Origin: JAWKWH01 sp040830725
GTDB taxonomy: Bacteria; Pseudomonadota; Alphaproteobacteria; Rhizobiales; Rhizobiaceae
Length of the DNA stretch: 64,000 nucleotides
Reading direction: 5' to 3'
Assembly: GCA_040830725.1 (NCBI GenBank)
Contig: JBFOMG010000038.1
Span: forward strand, 89,100 to 153,099
Made by a program: the position numbers and the translations under genes. The number at the start of each line of letters is the position of its first letter. Within the stretch, counting starts at the first letter, position 1. A model generated the notes under the pieces. It saw only the letters and a list, made by a program, of their open reading frames with translations. It was not told where the DNA came from and made no database searches. Below, one piece after another: positions 25,479-33,521 of this stretch.

Positions 25479-26350
25479 GATTTCGGCCCTCCGCGCAGTT
25501 CGGAATAAAGATAGGGGATGATGATCGAGAAGATCATGATCAGCATGATGATCGCCGAAGAGGCGCCGATCCCCATGAGGTTCCGGGTGAACGTGTAGGA
25601 ATACATGAACGTGGCAGGCAGCTCCGTCGCCTGGCCCGGACCGCCGCCTGTCAACGCAATGACCAAATCGTAGGACTTGATGGCCAGATGCGCCAACACC
25701 ACGAAAGCTGAAAGGAACACCGGGCGCATCAGCGGAATGATGATGCGCCGGTAGATCGTCACCGTCGAGGCGCCGTCGATCTGCGCCGCCTTGATGATCT
25801 CGTTATCGACACCGCGCAATCCGGCGAGAAACATCGCCATGACAAATCCGGAAGATTGCCAGACCGCCGCGATAACGACAGTGTAGATGGCAAAATTCCT
25901 GTCCTTGATCCAGTCGAACGCGAAACTTTCCCAACCCCATTGATGCATGGTGTGCTCAAGGCCGATGCCAGGATCAAGGAACCATTTCCATGCAGTGCCT
26001 GTAACGATGAACGATAGCGCCATCGGATAAAGATAGATCGGTCTCAAAACGCCTTCTGCGCGAATTTTCTGGTCGAGCAGGATGGCGACCAGTAAACCGA
26101 GAACACTGCAGATGATGATGTAGAGCGAACCGAATATCGCCAGGTTGGTAAGCGACCTCCACCAATGCGGAAGCTTCCAAAGTCTGGAATAATTGTCGAG
26201 ACCAACCCACCCGTAGGACGGCAACATCTTCGAATCTGTCATCGACAGATAGCCGGTATAGGCAATGAAGCCATAGACGAAGAATATGATCAGCAGGAAA
26301 CTCGGACCAAGGACCAGCTTGGGCATCCACTCCTGTAGCCGTTCCCTCAT
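25475..26350 (-). CDS. gtsB: Sugar ABC transporter permease, GtsB/MalF type
   Basis: A 291-residue inner-membrane protein with about six spans (VLGPSFLLIIFFVYGFIAY first) and the EAA loop KAAQIDGASTVTIYRRIIIP. The ATG at 26350 is chosen over a start at 26380 because GGAGGG lies eight bases upstream. It follows the binding-protein gene after 138 bases that contain two stable hairpins, which would lower its expression relative to the binding protein. Confidence 0.85.
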   Translation of the reverse strand: MRERLQEWMPKLVLGPSFLLIIFFVYGFIAYTGYLSMTDSKMLPSYGWVGLDNYSRLWKLPHWWRSLTNLAIFGSLYIIICSVLGLLVAILLDQKIRAEGVLRPIYLYPMALSFIVTGTAWKWFLDPGIGLEHTMHQWGWESFAFDWIKDRNFAIYTVVIAAVWQSSGFVMAMFLAGLRGVDNEIIKAAQIDGASTVTIYRRIIIPLMRPVFLSAFVVLAHLAIKSYDLVIALTGGGPGQATELPATFMYSYTFTRNLMGIGASSAIIMLIMIFSIIIPYLYSELRGGPKS

Positions 26351-26429
26351 CTCAAATCCCTCCCCGCGACGGCCGATCAACTATAGGCCGGGCGCTTCGT
26401 TATCCAAAATAGTTCCGGATGGATCGAAA

Positions 26430-26478
26430 CGGGTTATGAACCCGCGACCGGAAGTGGCGCCGGATCAAACCGGCGCCA
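26430..26478 (-). terminator. Two tandem hairpins between binding protein and permease genes
   Basis: A 6-bp stem CGGGTT/AACCCG (26430-26444) and a 9-bp stem TGGCGCCGG/CCGGCGCCA with an ATCAAA loop (26455-26478) follow the stop of the binding-protein gene. There is no T run on the minus strand, so they are more likely to protect the 3' end of the binding-protein message, or to attenuate partially, than to terminate fully. Confidence 0.5.
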
Positions 26479-26488
26479 AATCACCAAC

Positions 26489-27742
26489 TTATTTGACCGC
26501 AGAAATCGCCCCTGCAAGCTCCGCAGGTGCTTCGTCGGTTGTCAGTTCACCATTGAAGTGCTGGGTGACGACGTCATACATCGCGTTTTTCACCGCAGCC
26601 GGCGCGGCATGGCCATGAGCGGCCGAGCCGAACAGTGAACCTGCCGAGTTGGCTTCGGCGAGATCGGCCATGCCCTTCTTGCCGCAATCGTCGAAATCGT
26701 CATTCGGCACGTCTGTACGAGCCGGAACAGAACCTTTGACGACATTGAACGCCGACTGGAAAACCGGGTTCATGACGGCGGACGCCATCATTTTCTGTGC
26801 CTCAACGCGATCATCGCCAACCTTGAACATGGCGAACTGGTCGGAGTTGAAAGTGACAGATCCTTGCGTGCCGGGGAAACGGATGCAGACAAAGTCTTCG
26901 CCCGGCTTCTTGCCGGCGCGGAGGAATTCACCCTTCGCCCAGTCACCCATCATCTGCATGCCACCCTTGCCCTCGATGACCATTGCAGAAGCAAGGTTCC
27001 AGTCGCGACCTGAGAAATTGTCGTCAACATAGGAGCGAAGCTTCTCCATGCGGGCGAAAGCTTCTTTCATCATGTCGCCGCCAAGCGCATCCTCGTCCAG
27101 ATCGATCATTGATTTCTTGTAGAAATCATTGCCAAGCGACAGCACAACCGCATCGAAGATCGTTGCGTCTTGCCAAGCCTGGCCACCATGCGCCAGCGCG
27201 GTAATACCGTTTGCTTTCATCGCGTCCAGCACGGCAACCAGTTCTTCCCAAGTTTCCGGGGCTTTTCCGCCGGCCGCGTCAAGTGCCGCCTTGTTGATCC
27301 AAACCCAGTTGGTCGAGTGCACATTCACAGGTGCGGAAATCCACTTGCCGTCATGCTTGGCGAAGTTTTGCAAGGCACCGGGAACAACATCATCCCAGCC
27401 CTCTGCAGCAGCAACTGAATTCAGATCGCCAAGCGCGCCCTGTCCGGCCCAGTCGAGAATATCAAAACCGAGCATCTGCACGGCTGTTGGAGCGTTGCCG
27501 GCTGTAACCCGTGCCCGCAAAGCGGTCATCGCAGCTTCGCCCCCACCGCCAGCGACAGGCATGTCAGCCCAGCTGACACCCTTCGATTCGAGATCTTTCT
27601 TCAGAACGTCGAGAGCCGCAGCTTCGCCGCCTGATGTCCACCAGTGCAGCACTTCAACGCTATCGGCTGCACGAACAGATGTTGAGGAAATTGCAAGTGC
27701 CGCAGCACCTGCCAATAGTAGTGAAATTCGACGCAAGGACAT
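26489..27742 (-). CDS. gtsA: Sugar ABC transporter substrate-binding protein, GtsA type
   Basis: A 417-residue periplasmic binding protein. The signal peptide (ISLLLAGAAALAISSTSVRA) is followed by VEVLHWWTSGGEAAALDVL, the hallmark start of glucose/mannose GtsA proteins. Other matching segments are VAGGGGEAAMTALRARV, ALAHGGQAWQDATIFDAV and GMQMMGDWAKGEF. It is the first gene of the transporter operon, with GGGAGGAACTCC before the ATG. Its promoter carries an 18-bp site that matches the palindrome in the promoter of the neighbouring LacI gene, so it is probably repressed by that protein. Confidence 0.88.
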   Translation of the reverse strand: MSLRRISLLLAGAAALAISSTSVRAADSVEVLHWWTSGGEAAALDVLKKDLESKGVSWADMPVAGGGGEAAMTALRARVTAGNAPTAVQMLGFDILDWAGQGALGDLNSVAAAEGWDDVVPGALQNFAKHDGKWISAPVNVHSTNWVWINKAALDAAGGKAPETWEELVAVLDAMKANGITALAHGGQAWQDATIFDAVVLSLGNDFYKKSMIDLDEDALGGDMMKEAFARMEKLRSYVDDNFSGRDWNLASAMVIEGKGGMQMMGDWAKGEFLRAGKKPGEDFVCIRFPGTQGSVTFNSDQFAMFKVGDDRVEAQKMMASAVMNPVFQSAFNVVKGSVPARTDVPNDDFDDCGKKGMADLAEANSAGSLFGSAAHGHAAPAAVKNAMYDVVTQHFNGELTTDEAPAELAGAISAVK

Positions 27743-27779
27743 GGAGTTCCTCCCGGTTTTGTCGTTGCTCGGAAATAAT

Positions 27780-27797
27780 CAGGATTTCGAAATCCTG
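27780..27797. promoter_or_regulatory. Perfect 18-bp palindrome in the gtsA leader
   Basis: CAGGATTTCGAAATCCTG is centred on CG, as LacI-family operators are, and lies three bases from the LacI-type site at 27801-27818. Its half-site differs from that site, so it may belong to a second regulator or form an RNA hairpin at the very start of the gtsA message. Confidence 0.45.
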
Positions 27798-27800
27798 TCT

Positions 27801-27818
27801 ATTTGTAACGATATAAAT
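27801..27818. promoter_or_regulatory. LacI-type operator in front of gtsA
   Basis: ATTTGTAACGATATAAAT matches the perfect palindrome upstream of the LacI gene at 16 of 18 positions. It overlaps the predicted -10 and spacer of the gtsA promoter, as expected for repression. Confidence 0.7.
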
Positions 27819-27832
27819 AGGGGGGATGTCAA
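27802..27832 (-). promoter_or_regulatory. Predicted gtsA promoter
   Basis: On the minus strand a perfect TTGACA (27832-27827) is followed after 19 bases by TACAAA (27807-27802). The spacer is slightly long. Transcription would start near 27795, within the second palindrome. Confidence 0.45.
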
Positions 27833-27933
27833 GGGGCTATGTGACAGTTCGTTAGAAATTCTCGCTAATTGCTGATTTCATTGCAATAATTTTAATCCAA
27901 ACACCATCATTTAAACATTTTTCAGATTAGTGC

Positions 27934-27961
27934 TTGCGATTTGTATCGATACAAATATGGT
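27934..27961 (+). promoter_or_regulatory. Predicted promoter and operator of the LacI gene
   Basis: TTGCGA (27934-27939) and TATGGT (27956-27961) are 16 bases apart. The spacer is filled by the perfect 18-bp palindrome ATTTGTATCGATACAAAT (27939-27956), which has the central CG typical of LacI-family operators. This arrangement implies autorepression. Confidence 0.6.
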
Positions 27962-27998
27962 ACGTGGAGGAGAAACCGAGGGTTTCCGGTGGAGGACA

Positions 27999-29066
27999 AT
28001 GGCGGAAACAGCGACCAATAAGGGCAAAGCCGCCGCGAGCGCGATTGCAAGACCGACTCTGCGCACTATCGCCGAGGCAACGGGGCTCGCGGTCACAACG
28101 GTTTCCCGCGCGTTGAAGAACGAACCGGAAATCGCAAAGGCCACCCGTGAGCGTGTTCGCGCCGTGGCTGACGAACTCGGTTACATGCCGGACCGTGCGG
28201 CGCTCCGGTTGCGCACCGGCCAGACCAATGTAATCAGCTACGTCCTGTTTCCGCATTCGGAAATCATCGGTTTTGGCACATCCGTCATTGCCGGACTGAC
28301 CGAAGCCCTGCGTGAGACCCAGTATCATTTGATTGTCACCCCGCACTTCCCGGACATGCCGGCCATTCAACCGATCGAGTACATTCTGCGCAATCGAATG
28401 GCAGACGGGATCATCTTCTCGCGAACAGATCCGTTCGATGCTCGGGTTCGGTTGCTTCTGGAAAACGATTTCCCGTTTGTCTGCCATGGCCGGACCGAAC
28501 TGGCGACGCCGCATTCATTTGTCGACTACGACAATTTCGAATTTGCGAAACTTGCCACCCAGCGCTTGATCGACAAGGGCCGGTCCAACCTGATGCTGTT
28601 GAATGCGCCAGAGGCGTTCACCTTTTCAAATCACATGCGCCATGGCTTCATGACAGCGGTGCGCCAAAGCGGTGTTTCTTTTCATGTTCCATCAGATTTG
28701 AGCATTGAATCACCTCCGCAAAATATTCGCGAGGCTTGTTTGAACGAGCTCAAGTCCGCCAATCCGCCTGACGGATTCGTCTGCGGCGGCGAGGTATCCG
28801 CCATGGCGGTAATGGCTGCGGTAGACGATCTCGGCCTGAAGGTCGGCAAGGAGGTCGATATTGTCGCCAAGCAGACGTCACCGCTATTCGACCAGATTCG
28901 GCCCCGGATTGATACGGTCTACGAAGACCTGATGGAGACCGGGCGTTTGCTGGGCCGAACCATGCTGCGAAGACTGGCCGGTGATCCCGTTTCGGAATTG
29001 CAGACAATCGACAGGCCGCGCACACTATTTGCAGATAGCGGACCGGACAAAACATTAACCGCTTAG
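27999..29066 (+). CDS. LacI-family transcriptional regulator of the sugar transporter
   Basis: A 355-residue protein. The N-terminal helix-turn-helix with hinge helix (about 20-75) contains LRTIAEATGLAVTTVSRAL. It is followed by a periplasmic-binding-protein-like effector domain (NVISYVLFPHSE..., RMADGIIFSRTDPFD, PDGFVCGGEVSAMAV). The ATG at 27999, preceded by GGAGG, is preferred over an upstream frame start at 27930 that would lie before the operator. It is divergent from gtsA with about 255 bases between. Matching operators in both promoters support control of the transporter and of itself. Its end overlaps the guaD end by four bases. Confidence 0.88.
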   Translation: MAETATNKGKAAASAIARPTLRTIAEATGLAVTTVSRALKNEPEIAKATRERVRAVADELGYMPDRAALRLRTGQTNVISYVLFPHSEIIGFGTSVIAGLTEALRETQYHLIVTPHFPDMPAIQPIEYILRNRMADGIIFSRTDPFDARVRLLLENDFPFVCHGRTELATPHSFVDYDNFEFAKLATQRLIDKGRSNLMLLNAPEAFTFSNHMRHGFMTAVRQSGVSFHVPSDLSIESPPQNIREACLNELKSANPPDGFVCGGEVSAMAVMAAVDDLGLKVGKEVDIVAKQTSPLFDQIRPRIDTVYEDLMETGRLLGRTMLRRLAGDPVSELQTIDRPRTLFADSGPDKTLTA

Positions 29067-30376
29067 TGCGTGTCTTTCAGAACGCTTTTTGATGGAGAAC
29101 CTGCAACATAGGTCTCTGCGACCGCCCGGTCATCGCCCATCGTCTGCACAACGAACAATTCCTCCGAAAGCGTCGTCACAGTTTCCATGCGAAGCGCCAT
29201 CGCCGGCGTTGCCCTGCTGTCGATGACAATCAGATCGGCCTCGCTGCCCGCATCCAGTGTTCCGATCCGGTTGCTCAGCGACAAAGCTTCGGCATTGCCG
29301 CGTGTCATCCAGTAAAACGACCTTAGTGGAGTCAGTTTCTGGCCGCGTAACTGCAGAACCTTGTAGGCCTCATCGAGTGTTTTCAGCATCGAGAGATTGG
29401 TCCCGCCGCCCACGTCTGTCGCCACCGCCGAACGGACACCGGCAGCCGCAAGCCCGTCCATGTCGAACAAACCGCTGCCAAGAAACAGGTTCGACGTTGG
29501 GCAGAACACCGCCACGGAACCGCTTTCCGCCATTACCGCGCGTTCACGCTCCGACAGATGGATTGAGTGTCCGAACAGGCTTTTGTTTCCAAGAAGACCG
29601 TAATGTTCGTAAATGCCGGTATAATCCGGAGCATCCGGGTAGAGTTCGCCGGCAAATGCGATCTCGTCCTTGTTCTCCGACAGATGGGTTTGCATGTAGC
29701 AATCGGGATGTTCGCGCATCAGCGCACCCGCCATTTCCATCTGCTCCGGTGACGAGGTGATCGCAAATCGCGGGCTGATCGCGTACAGGCACCGCGAACG
29801 GCCATGCCATTTGGAAATCAGCGTCCTGGAATCGTCGTAACCTGATTGCGGCGTATCGGTCAGCGCATCGGGAGCATTGCGGTCCATCATGACCTTGCCG
29901 CCGATCATGCGCATGTTGCGGCGTTCGGCTTCCGAGAAGAAGGATTCTGCCGATTCACGATGGACCGAGCAGTAGGCAACGGCAGTTGTTGTCCCGTGAC
30001 GGACCATTTCGTCAAAAAAGCAGCCCGCAATTCTGTCCGCATGGCCGGCATCGCCAAACTTCTGTTCCTCGACAAAGGTGTATTTGTTGAGCCAGTCGAG
30101 CAGTTGCGCACCCCAGGAACCGATGACCTGCATCTGCGGATAGTGAATGTGCGTGTCAATCAGTCCGGGCAGCAGCAGATTGGGCCGATGATCATCGATC
30201 GGACAATTTACGGACGCTTCAGCCGAGACCTCTTCAAAGCTGCCGCTGGCAACGATGACCCCGTCGAGAACCAGCACTGCGCCGTCTTCAACATAGGCAC
30301 AGCAGTCATAGTCATCGGCAGCCTCTGGCGCCCGCCTGAACGACAGAAGCCGGCCACGGATCAGCCTCTCGTTCAT
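29063..30376 (-). CDS. guaD: Guanine deaminase
   Basis: A 437-residue amidohydrolase that converts guanine to xanthine and ammonia in the cytoplasm. The zinc site and family marks are PGLIDTHIHYPQ, MQTHLSENKDEI, GHSIHLSERE and ATDVGGGTNLSML, and LDWLNKYTFVEE is characteristic of guanine deaminases. Its ATG overlaps the puuD stop (ATGA), so the two are translated from one message. Its product feeds the xanthine dehydrogenase encoded at 41-45 kb. Confidence 0.92.
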   Translation of the reverse strand: MNERLIRGRLLSFRRAPEAADDYDCCAYVEDGAVLVLDGVIVASGSFEEVSAEASVNCPIDDHRPNLLLPGLIDTHIHYPQMQVIGSWGAQLLDWLNKYTFVEEQKFGDAGHADRIAGCFFDEMVRHGTTTAVAYCSVHRESAESFFSEAERRNMRMIGGKVMMDRNAPDALTDTPQSGYDDSRTLISKWHGRSRCLYAISPRFAITSSPEQMEMAGALMREHPDCYMQTHLSENKDEIAFAGELYPDAPDYTGIYEHYGLLGNKSLFGHSIHLSERERAVMAESGSVAVFCPTSNLFLGSGLFDMDGLAAAGVRSAVATDVGGGTNLSMLKTLDEAYKVLQLRGQKLTPLRSFYWMTRGNAEALSLSNRIGTLDAGSEADLIVIDSRATPAMALRMETVTTLSEELFVVQTMGDDRAVAETYVAGSPSKSVLKDTH

Positions 30377-31614
30377 TGCGTGGTATTCCCCCCCTCAATG
30401 ACCGCTTCATACCAGCTCACGATCAGTTGCCGTTCTTCCTTCGTAATCGAGGTAATATTACCCGGCGGCATCGCATATGACCGCCCGGCTTGAAGGTAGA
30501 TTTCCCGCGCCAGCGACGCAATTTGTGCATCGGTCTCAAGTTTCACCCCCTTGGGAGCAAAATAGATGCCCTCCCAGAACGGTTCAGCTGAATGACACAT
30601 CGAACACCGGCCGAGCACTGTATCGCGAACCTGTTCATAGTTGGCGGCAGCGACAAAGCGGTGATCGACTTGCGAGACTTGCTTCTCATCAGCGCTGGTC
30701 AGTTTTCCGGTCGCCGTCGACAGCCAGACGATGAGAATGAACAGGATCACGGTGGCCAGCCAGGTCCAGGTCGGGTTGCCGGCGCGTGCATGCGTCGTGT
30801 TGAAGTAATGCCGGATCGTCACACCCATCAGGAAGACCAGCGAAGCGATAATCCAGTTGTACTCCGTCGCAAAGGCCAGCGGATAGTGATTGGACAGCAT
30901 CAGGAAAAGCACCGGCAGCGTCAGGTAATTGTTGTGCAATGAGCGCTGTTTGGCCTGTTCCCCTAGTTTGGGATCTGGCGTTTTACCGGCAACCAGCGTA
31001 TCCACCACCTTCTTCTGGTTCGGTATGATGATAAAGAAAACATTCGCCGACATGATTGTTGCGGTGAACGCGCCCAGGTGCAGAAACGCGGCCCGTCCAG
31101 TGAATACTTGTGTGTAACCCCAAGCCATCACGACAAGCACGACGAACAACAGCACCATCAAACCATTGGTGTGCTCCCCGATCGGCGATTTGCACAGCAG
31201 ATCGTAGATCACCCAGCCAACGCCGATTGACGCAAGTGAAATCAGGATCGCGGTCGTTCCCGAAATATCAAGCACATCGCGGTCGACGAGGTAGAGGTCG
31301 GCGCCCGCATAGTAGAGCACGCAAAGCAATGCGAAGCCCGACAGCCAGGTGGCGTAAGACTCCCATTTAAACCACGTCAAATGCTCCGGCATCTGCGCGG
31401 GCGCGACGAGATATTTCTGCATGTGGTAGAAGCCGCCGCCATGAACCTGCCACTCTTCACCATAGGCACCTTCCGGCAGATTGGGATTTTTTCGGAGACC
31501 GAGATCCAGTGCAATGAAGTAGAATGACGAACCGATCCAGGCTATTCCGGTAATTACATGCAGCCAGCGGACTGCGAGGTTAAGCCAGTCCCAGGCGATG
31601 GCAAAATCATACAT
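30373..31614 (-). CDS. puuD: Membrane-bound urate hydroxylase/oxidase PuuD
   Basis: A 413-residue protein of the PuuD family. An N-terminal membrane domain of about eight spans (LHVITGIAWIGSSFYFIALD first) is fused to a C-terminal cytochrome c domain with the haem motif CSMCH (about residue 345) and a Met ligand candidate in YAMPPGNIT. Family members oxidise urate to 5-hydroxyisourate and pass the electrons to the respiratory chain, instead of making peroxide as soluble uricase does. GGGGGAGAGAGA precedes the ATG. It is operonic with guaD and divergent from a LysR gene. Confidence 0.9.
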   Translation of the reverse strand: MYDFAIAWDWLNLAVRWLHVITGIAWIGSSFYFIALDLGLRKNPNLPEGAYGEEWQVHGGGFYHMQKYLVAPAQMPEHLTWFKWESYATWLSGFALLCVLYYAGADLYLVDRDVLDISGTTAILISLASIGVGWVIYDLLCKSPIGEHTNGLMVLLFVVLVVMAWGYTQVFTGRAAFLHLGAFTATIMSANVFFIIIPNQKKVVDTLVAGKTPDPKLGEQAKQRSLHNNYLTLPVLFLMLSNHYPLAFATEYNWIIASLVFLMGVTIRHYFNTTHARAGNPTWTWLATVILFILIVWLSTATGKLTSADEKQVSQVDHRFVAAANYEQVRDTVLGRCSMCHSAEPFWEGIYFAPKGVKLETDAQIASLAREIYLQAGRSYAMPPGNITSITKEERQLIVSWYEAVIEGGNTTQ

Positions 31615-31767
31615 TCTCTCTCCCCCAATTCAGCTTGTTTTGGCCGAACCAGCATGGCGCTCAACGCCGATTTCGAGAACAGCATTTTCCCCCATCACGG
31701 CCCGATTCAGAAGCTGTGCATCGCGCGAGCACTTTCAAATGAATCTATATAATGATAGGTGAATACC

Positions 31768-32682
31768 ATGTCATATCTGAATAATATCCGGGTATTCGTC
31801 CGCGTCGTCGAACTGGGAAATCTCTCTGCGGCCGGGCGCGATCAGCGTGTTTCACCCGCGGTTGCGAGCAACCGGATCAAGGAGTTGGAAAAGCACTTGG
31901 GGGTCCGCCTGTTCAATCGCACGACCCGGAAATTGACACCGACAGAACACGGCCGCATTTTCTACGAAGGCGCCTTGAAAATCATCGAAGCGGTGGATGG
32001 TGCGGAGGCCGCGGTCGCCGATGTGGCGCAAAATCCTCGCGGCTCCATTCATGTCACCGCACCGTTGGGAATTGGCCGCCGGCTGATCGGTCCGGCTGTG
32101 CCCGAATTTCATGACCTTTATCCGGAGATCAATGTCCGGTTACGGCTTTCCGACCGCAAGATCGATCTGATGAATGAAGGGGTCGATATCGCCTTCAAAT
32201 TGGGACTGATTGAAGATTCAAACCTGCGCATGCGCGGCATCATGGAATGTGAACGGGTGCTTTGCGCTTCTCCGGATTATCTGAAACGCAATGGCGAACC
32301 CGAAACGCCGGAAGCCCTGATCACCGACCGTCACCAGTGTCTGTTGCTGAGGTTCCCGGGATCAAATGAGTTTTTCTGGTACCTGAAAACGCCCAACGGC
32401 ATTCGCAAGTTCGAGATCGACGGCCCGTTTGACACCGACGATGGCGATGTTCTGACAGAGTGGGCGCTGGCCGGACGCGGGATCATCAACAAGCCTCGCT
32501 TCGAAATTCAACACCATATTCAGGCTGGCCGCCTTGTGCCGATATTGTCCGATTTTCCGCCAGTACCAGCCCAACTTGCCTGCCTCTACCCGCACAAAAA
32601 ATTTCAGGATCCCAAGGTTCGCCTGTTCATCGATTTCATGGCTGCACGCTGCCAAAAGCACATCAACGAGATCCTCGCTTAG
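31768..32682 (+). CDS. LysR-family transcriptional regulator
   Basis: A 304-residue protein with the N-terminal LysR helix-turn-helix (LSAAGRDQRVSPAVASNRI, RLFNRTTRKLTPTEHG) and the C-terminal effector domain of the CrgA-like group (GSIHVTAPLGIGR, DLMNEGVDIAFKLG). The ATG at 31768 has AGGTG seven bases upstream and is preferred over a GTG at 31759. Its divergent position, 153 bases from puuD-guaD, suggests control of those genes. A TATAAT at 31748-31753 could be its -10. Confidence 0.82.
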   Translation: MSYLNNIRVFVRVVELGNLSAAGRDQRVSPAVASNRIKELEKHLGVRLFNRTTRKLTPTEHGRIFYEGALKIIEAVDGAEAAVADVAQNPRGSIHVTAPLGIGRRLIGPAVPEFHDLYPEINVRLRLSDRKIDLMNEGVDIAFKLGLIEDSNLRMRGIMECERVLCASPDYLKRNGEPETPEALITDRHQCLLLRFPGSNEFFWYLKTPNGIRKFEIDGPFDTDDGDVLTEWALAGRGIINKPRFEIQHHIQAGRLVPILSDFPPVPAQLACLYPHKKFQDPKVRLFIDFMAARCQKHINEILA

Positions 32683-32717
32683 CCAGCCGAACGTAAAGCC
32701 GCCACCGCGCCAGAAAA

Positions 32718-32739
32718 TGATCAAATTATTTGATCAAAT
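32718..32739. promoter_or_regulatory. Operator region of the GntR/FCD gene
   Basis: TGATCAAATTATTTGATCA (32718-32736) is a perfect 19-bp inverted repeat, and ATTTGATCAAAT (32728-32739) is a perfect 12-bp palindrome inside the same stretch. The identical 12-mer lies in the aminotransferase/transporter promoter region, and another TTGATCA lies at 32758. Autoregulation by the GntR protein is inferred. Confidence 0.6.
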
Positions 32740-32813
32740 ACCAGATCCGTGAAACAATTGATCAGCGGATTTCTCCGCGCCTAAGCCGTGAACCATGCCC
32801 GGAGGTGGAAGCC

Positions 32814-33467
32814 CTGGCCACTAGCGAGACAAATCCTCCGACCCATGAGCTGGTATACCGGCGCCTGCGCGAAATGATCCTGTTCGGAGAACTCGAGCCG
32901 GGCCAGGCAGTAACGATCCAGGGTATCGCCGCCCGGCTGGATGCCGGGATTACACCGGTACGCGAGGCCATCAGGCGGTTGATTGCCGAACATGCTCTTG
33001 TGTTTCAGGACAACCGCCGGGTATCGGTGCCTGTCCTCACCCCGGCGCAGCTTGATGAACTTACCTTTGCCCGCCTGTCGTTGGAACCCCAACTGGCAAT
33101 CTGGTCGGCACAGAAAATCAATGCCGCTGGTATCGACGAGCTTTACTCGATCGACCAGAGCCTTAATCGGGCGATCGATCGCGGCGACGTCTACGCCTAT
33201 CTGAAAAACAATCATGCCTTCCACACCGGTCTTTACGCCGTTTCCGGCGCGGAAATTGTTCTTCCGCTGGTGGATACGCTGCTGCTTCGCCTTGGTCCTT
33301 CGTTGCGCGTGGTCTGCGGCCGGTTTGGAACGTCAAACCTGCCGGACCTGCATGAGGAGACACTGGCTGCCTTGCATTCGGGTGATCACGAGGCTGTTGG
33401 CGCGGCGATCAGGGCGGACATCAGCCAAGGGCTCGATCAGATACGGTTGTCCCTGGATCCATCCTGA
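32814..33467 (+). CDS. GntR-family (FCD) transcriptional regulator
   Basis: A 217-residue protein with an N-terminal winged helix (about 8-70: YRRLREMILFGELEPGQAV, ARLDAGITPVREAIRRL) and an FCD effector domain whose metal or ligand residues include the His of NNHAFHTGLY. The start is unsettled. The frame is open from a TTG at 32730, but that lies inside the palindromic operator and has no ribosome site. A CTG at 32814 has a perfect GGAGG eight bases upstream and leaves the usual ten or so residues before the winged helix. It lies beside a polyamine-use block that shares its putative operator, so it probably controls that block. Confidence 0.8.
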   Translation: MATSETNPPTHELVYRRLREMILFGELEPGQAVTIQGIAARLDAGITPVREAIRRLIAEHALVFQDNRRVSVPVLTPAQLDELTFARLSLEPQLAIWSAQKINAAGIDELYSIDQSLNRAIDRGDVYAYLKNNHAFHTGLYAVSGAEIVLPLVDTLLLRLGPSLRVVCGRFGTSNLPDLHEETLAALHSGDHEAVGAAIRADISQGLDQIRLSLDPS

Positions 33468-33521
33468 CAGGATCACCTGGAGCGAACCCGGTCCGTTCCT
33501 TCCGCCGGTTGTATCTCCGGT

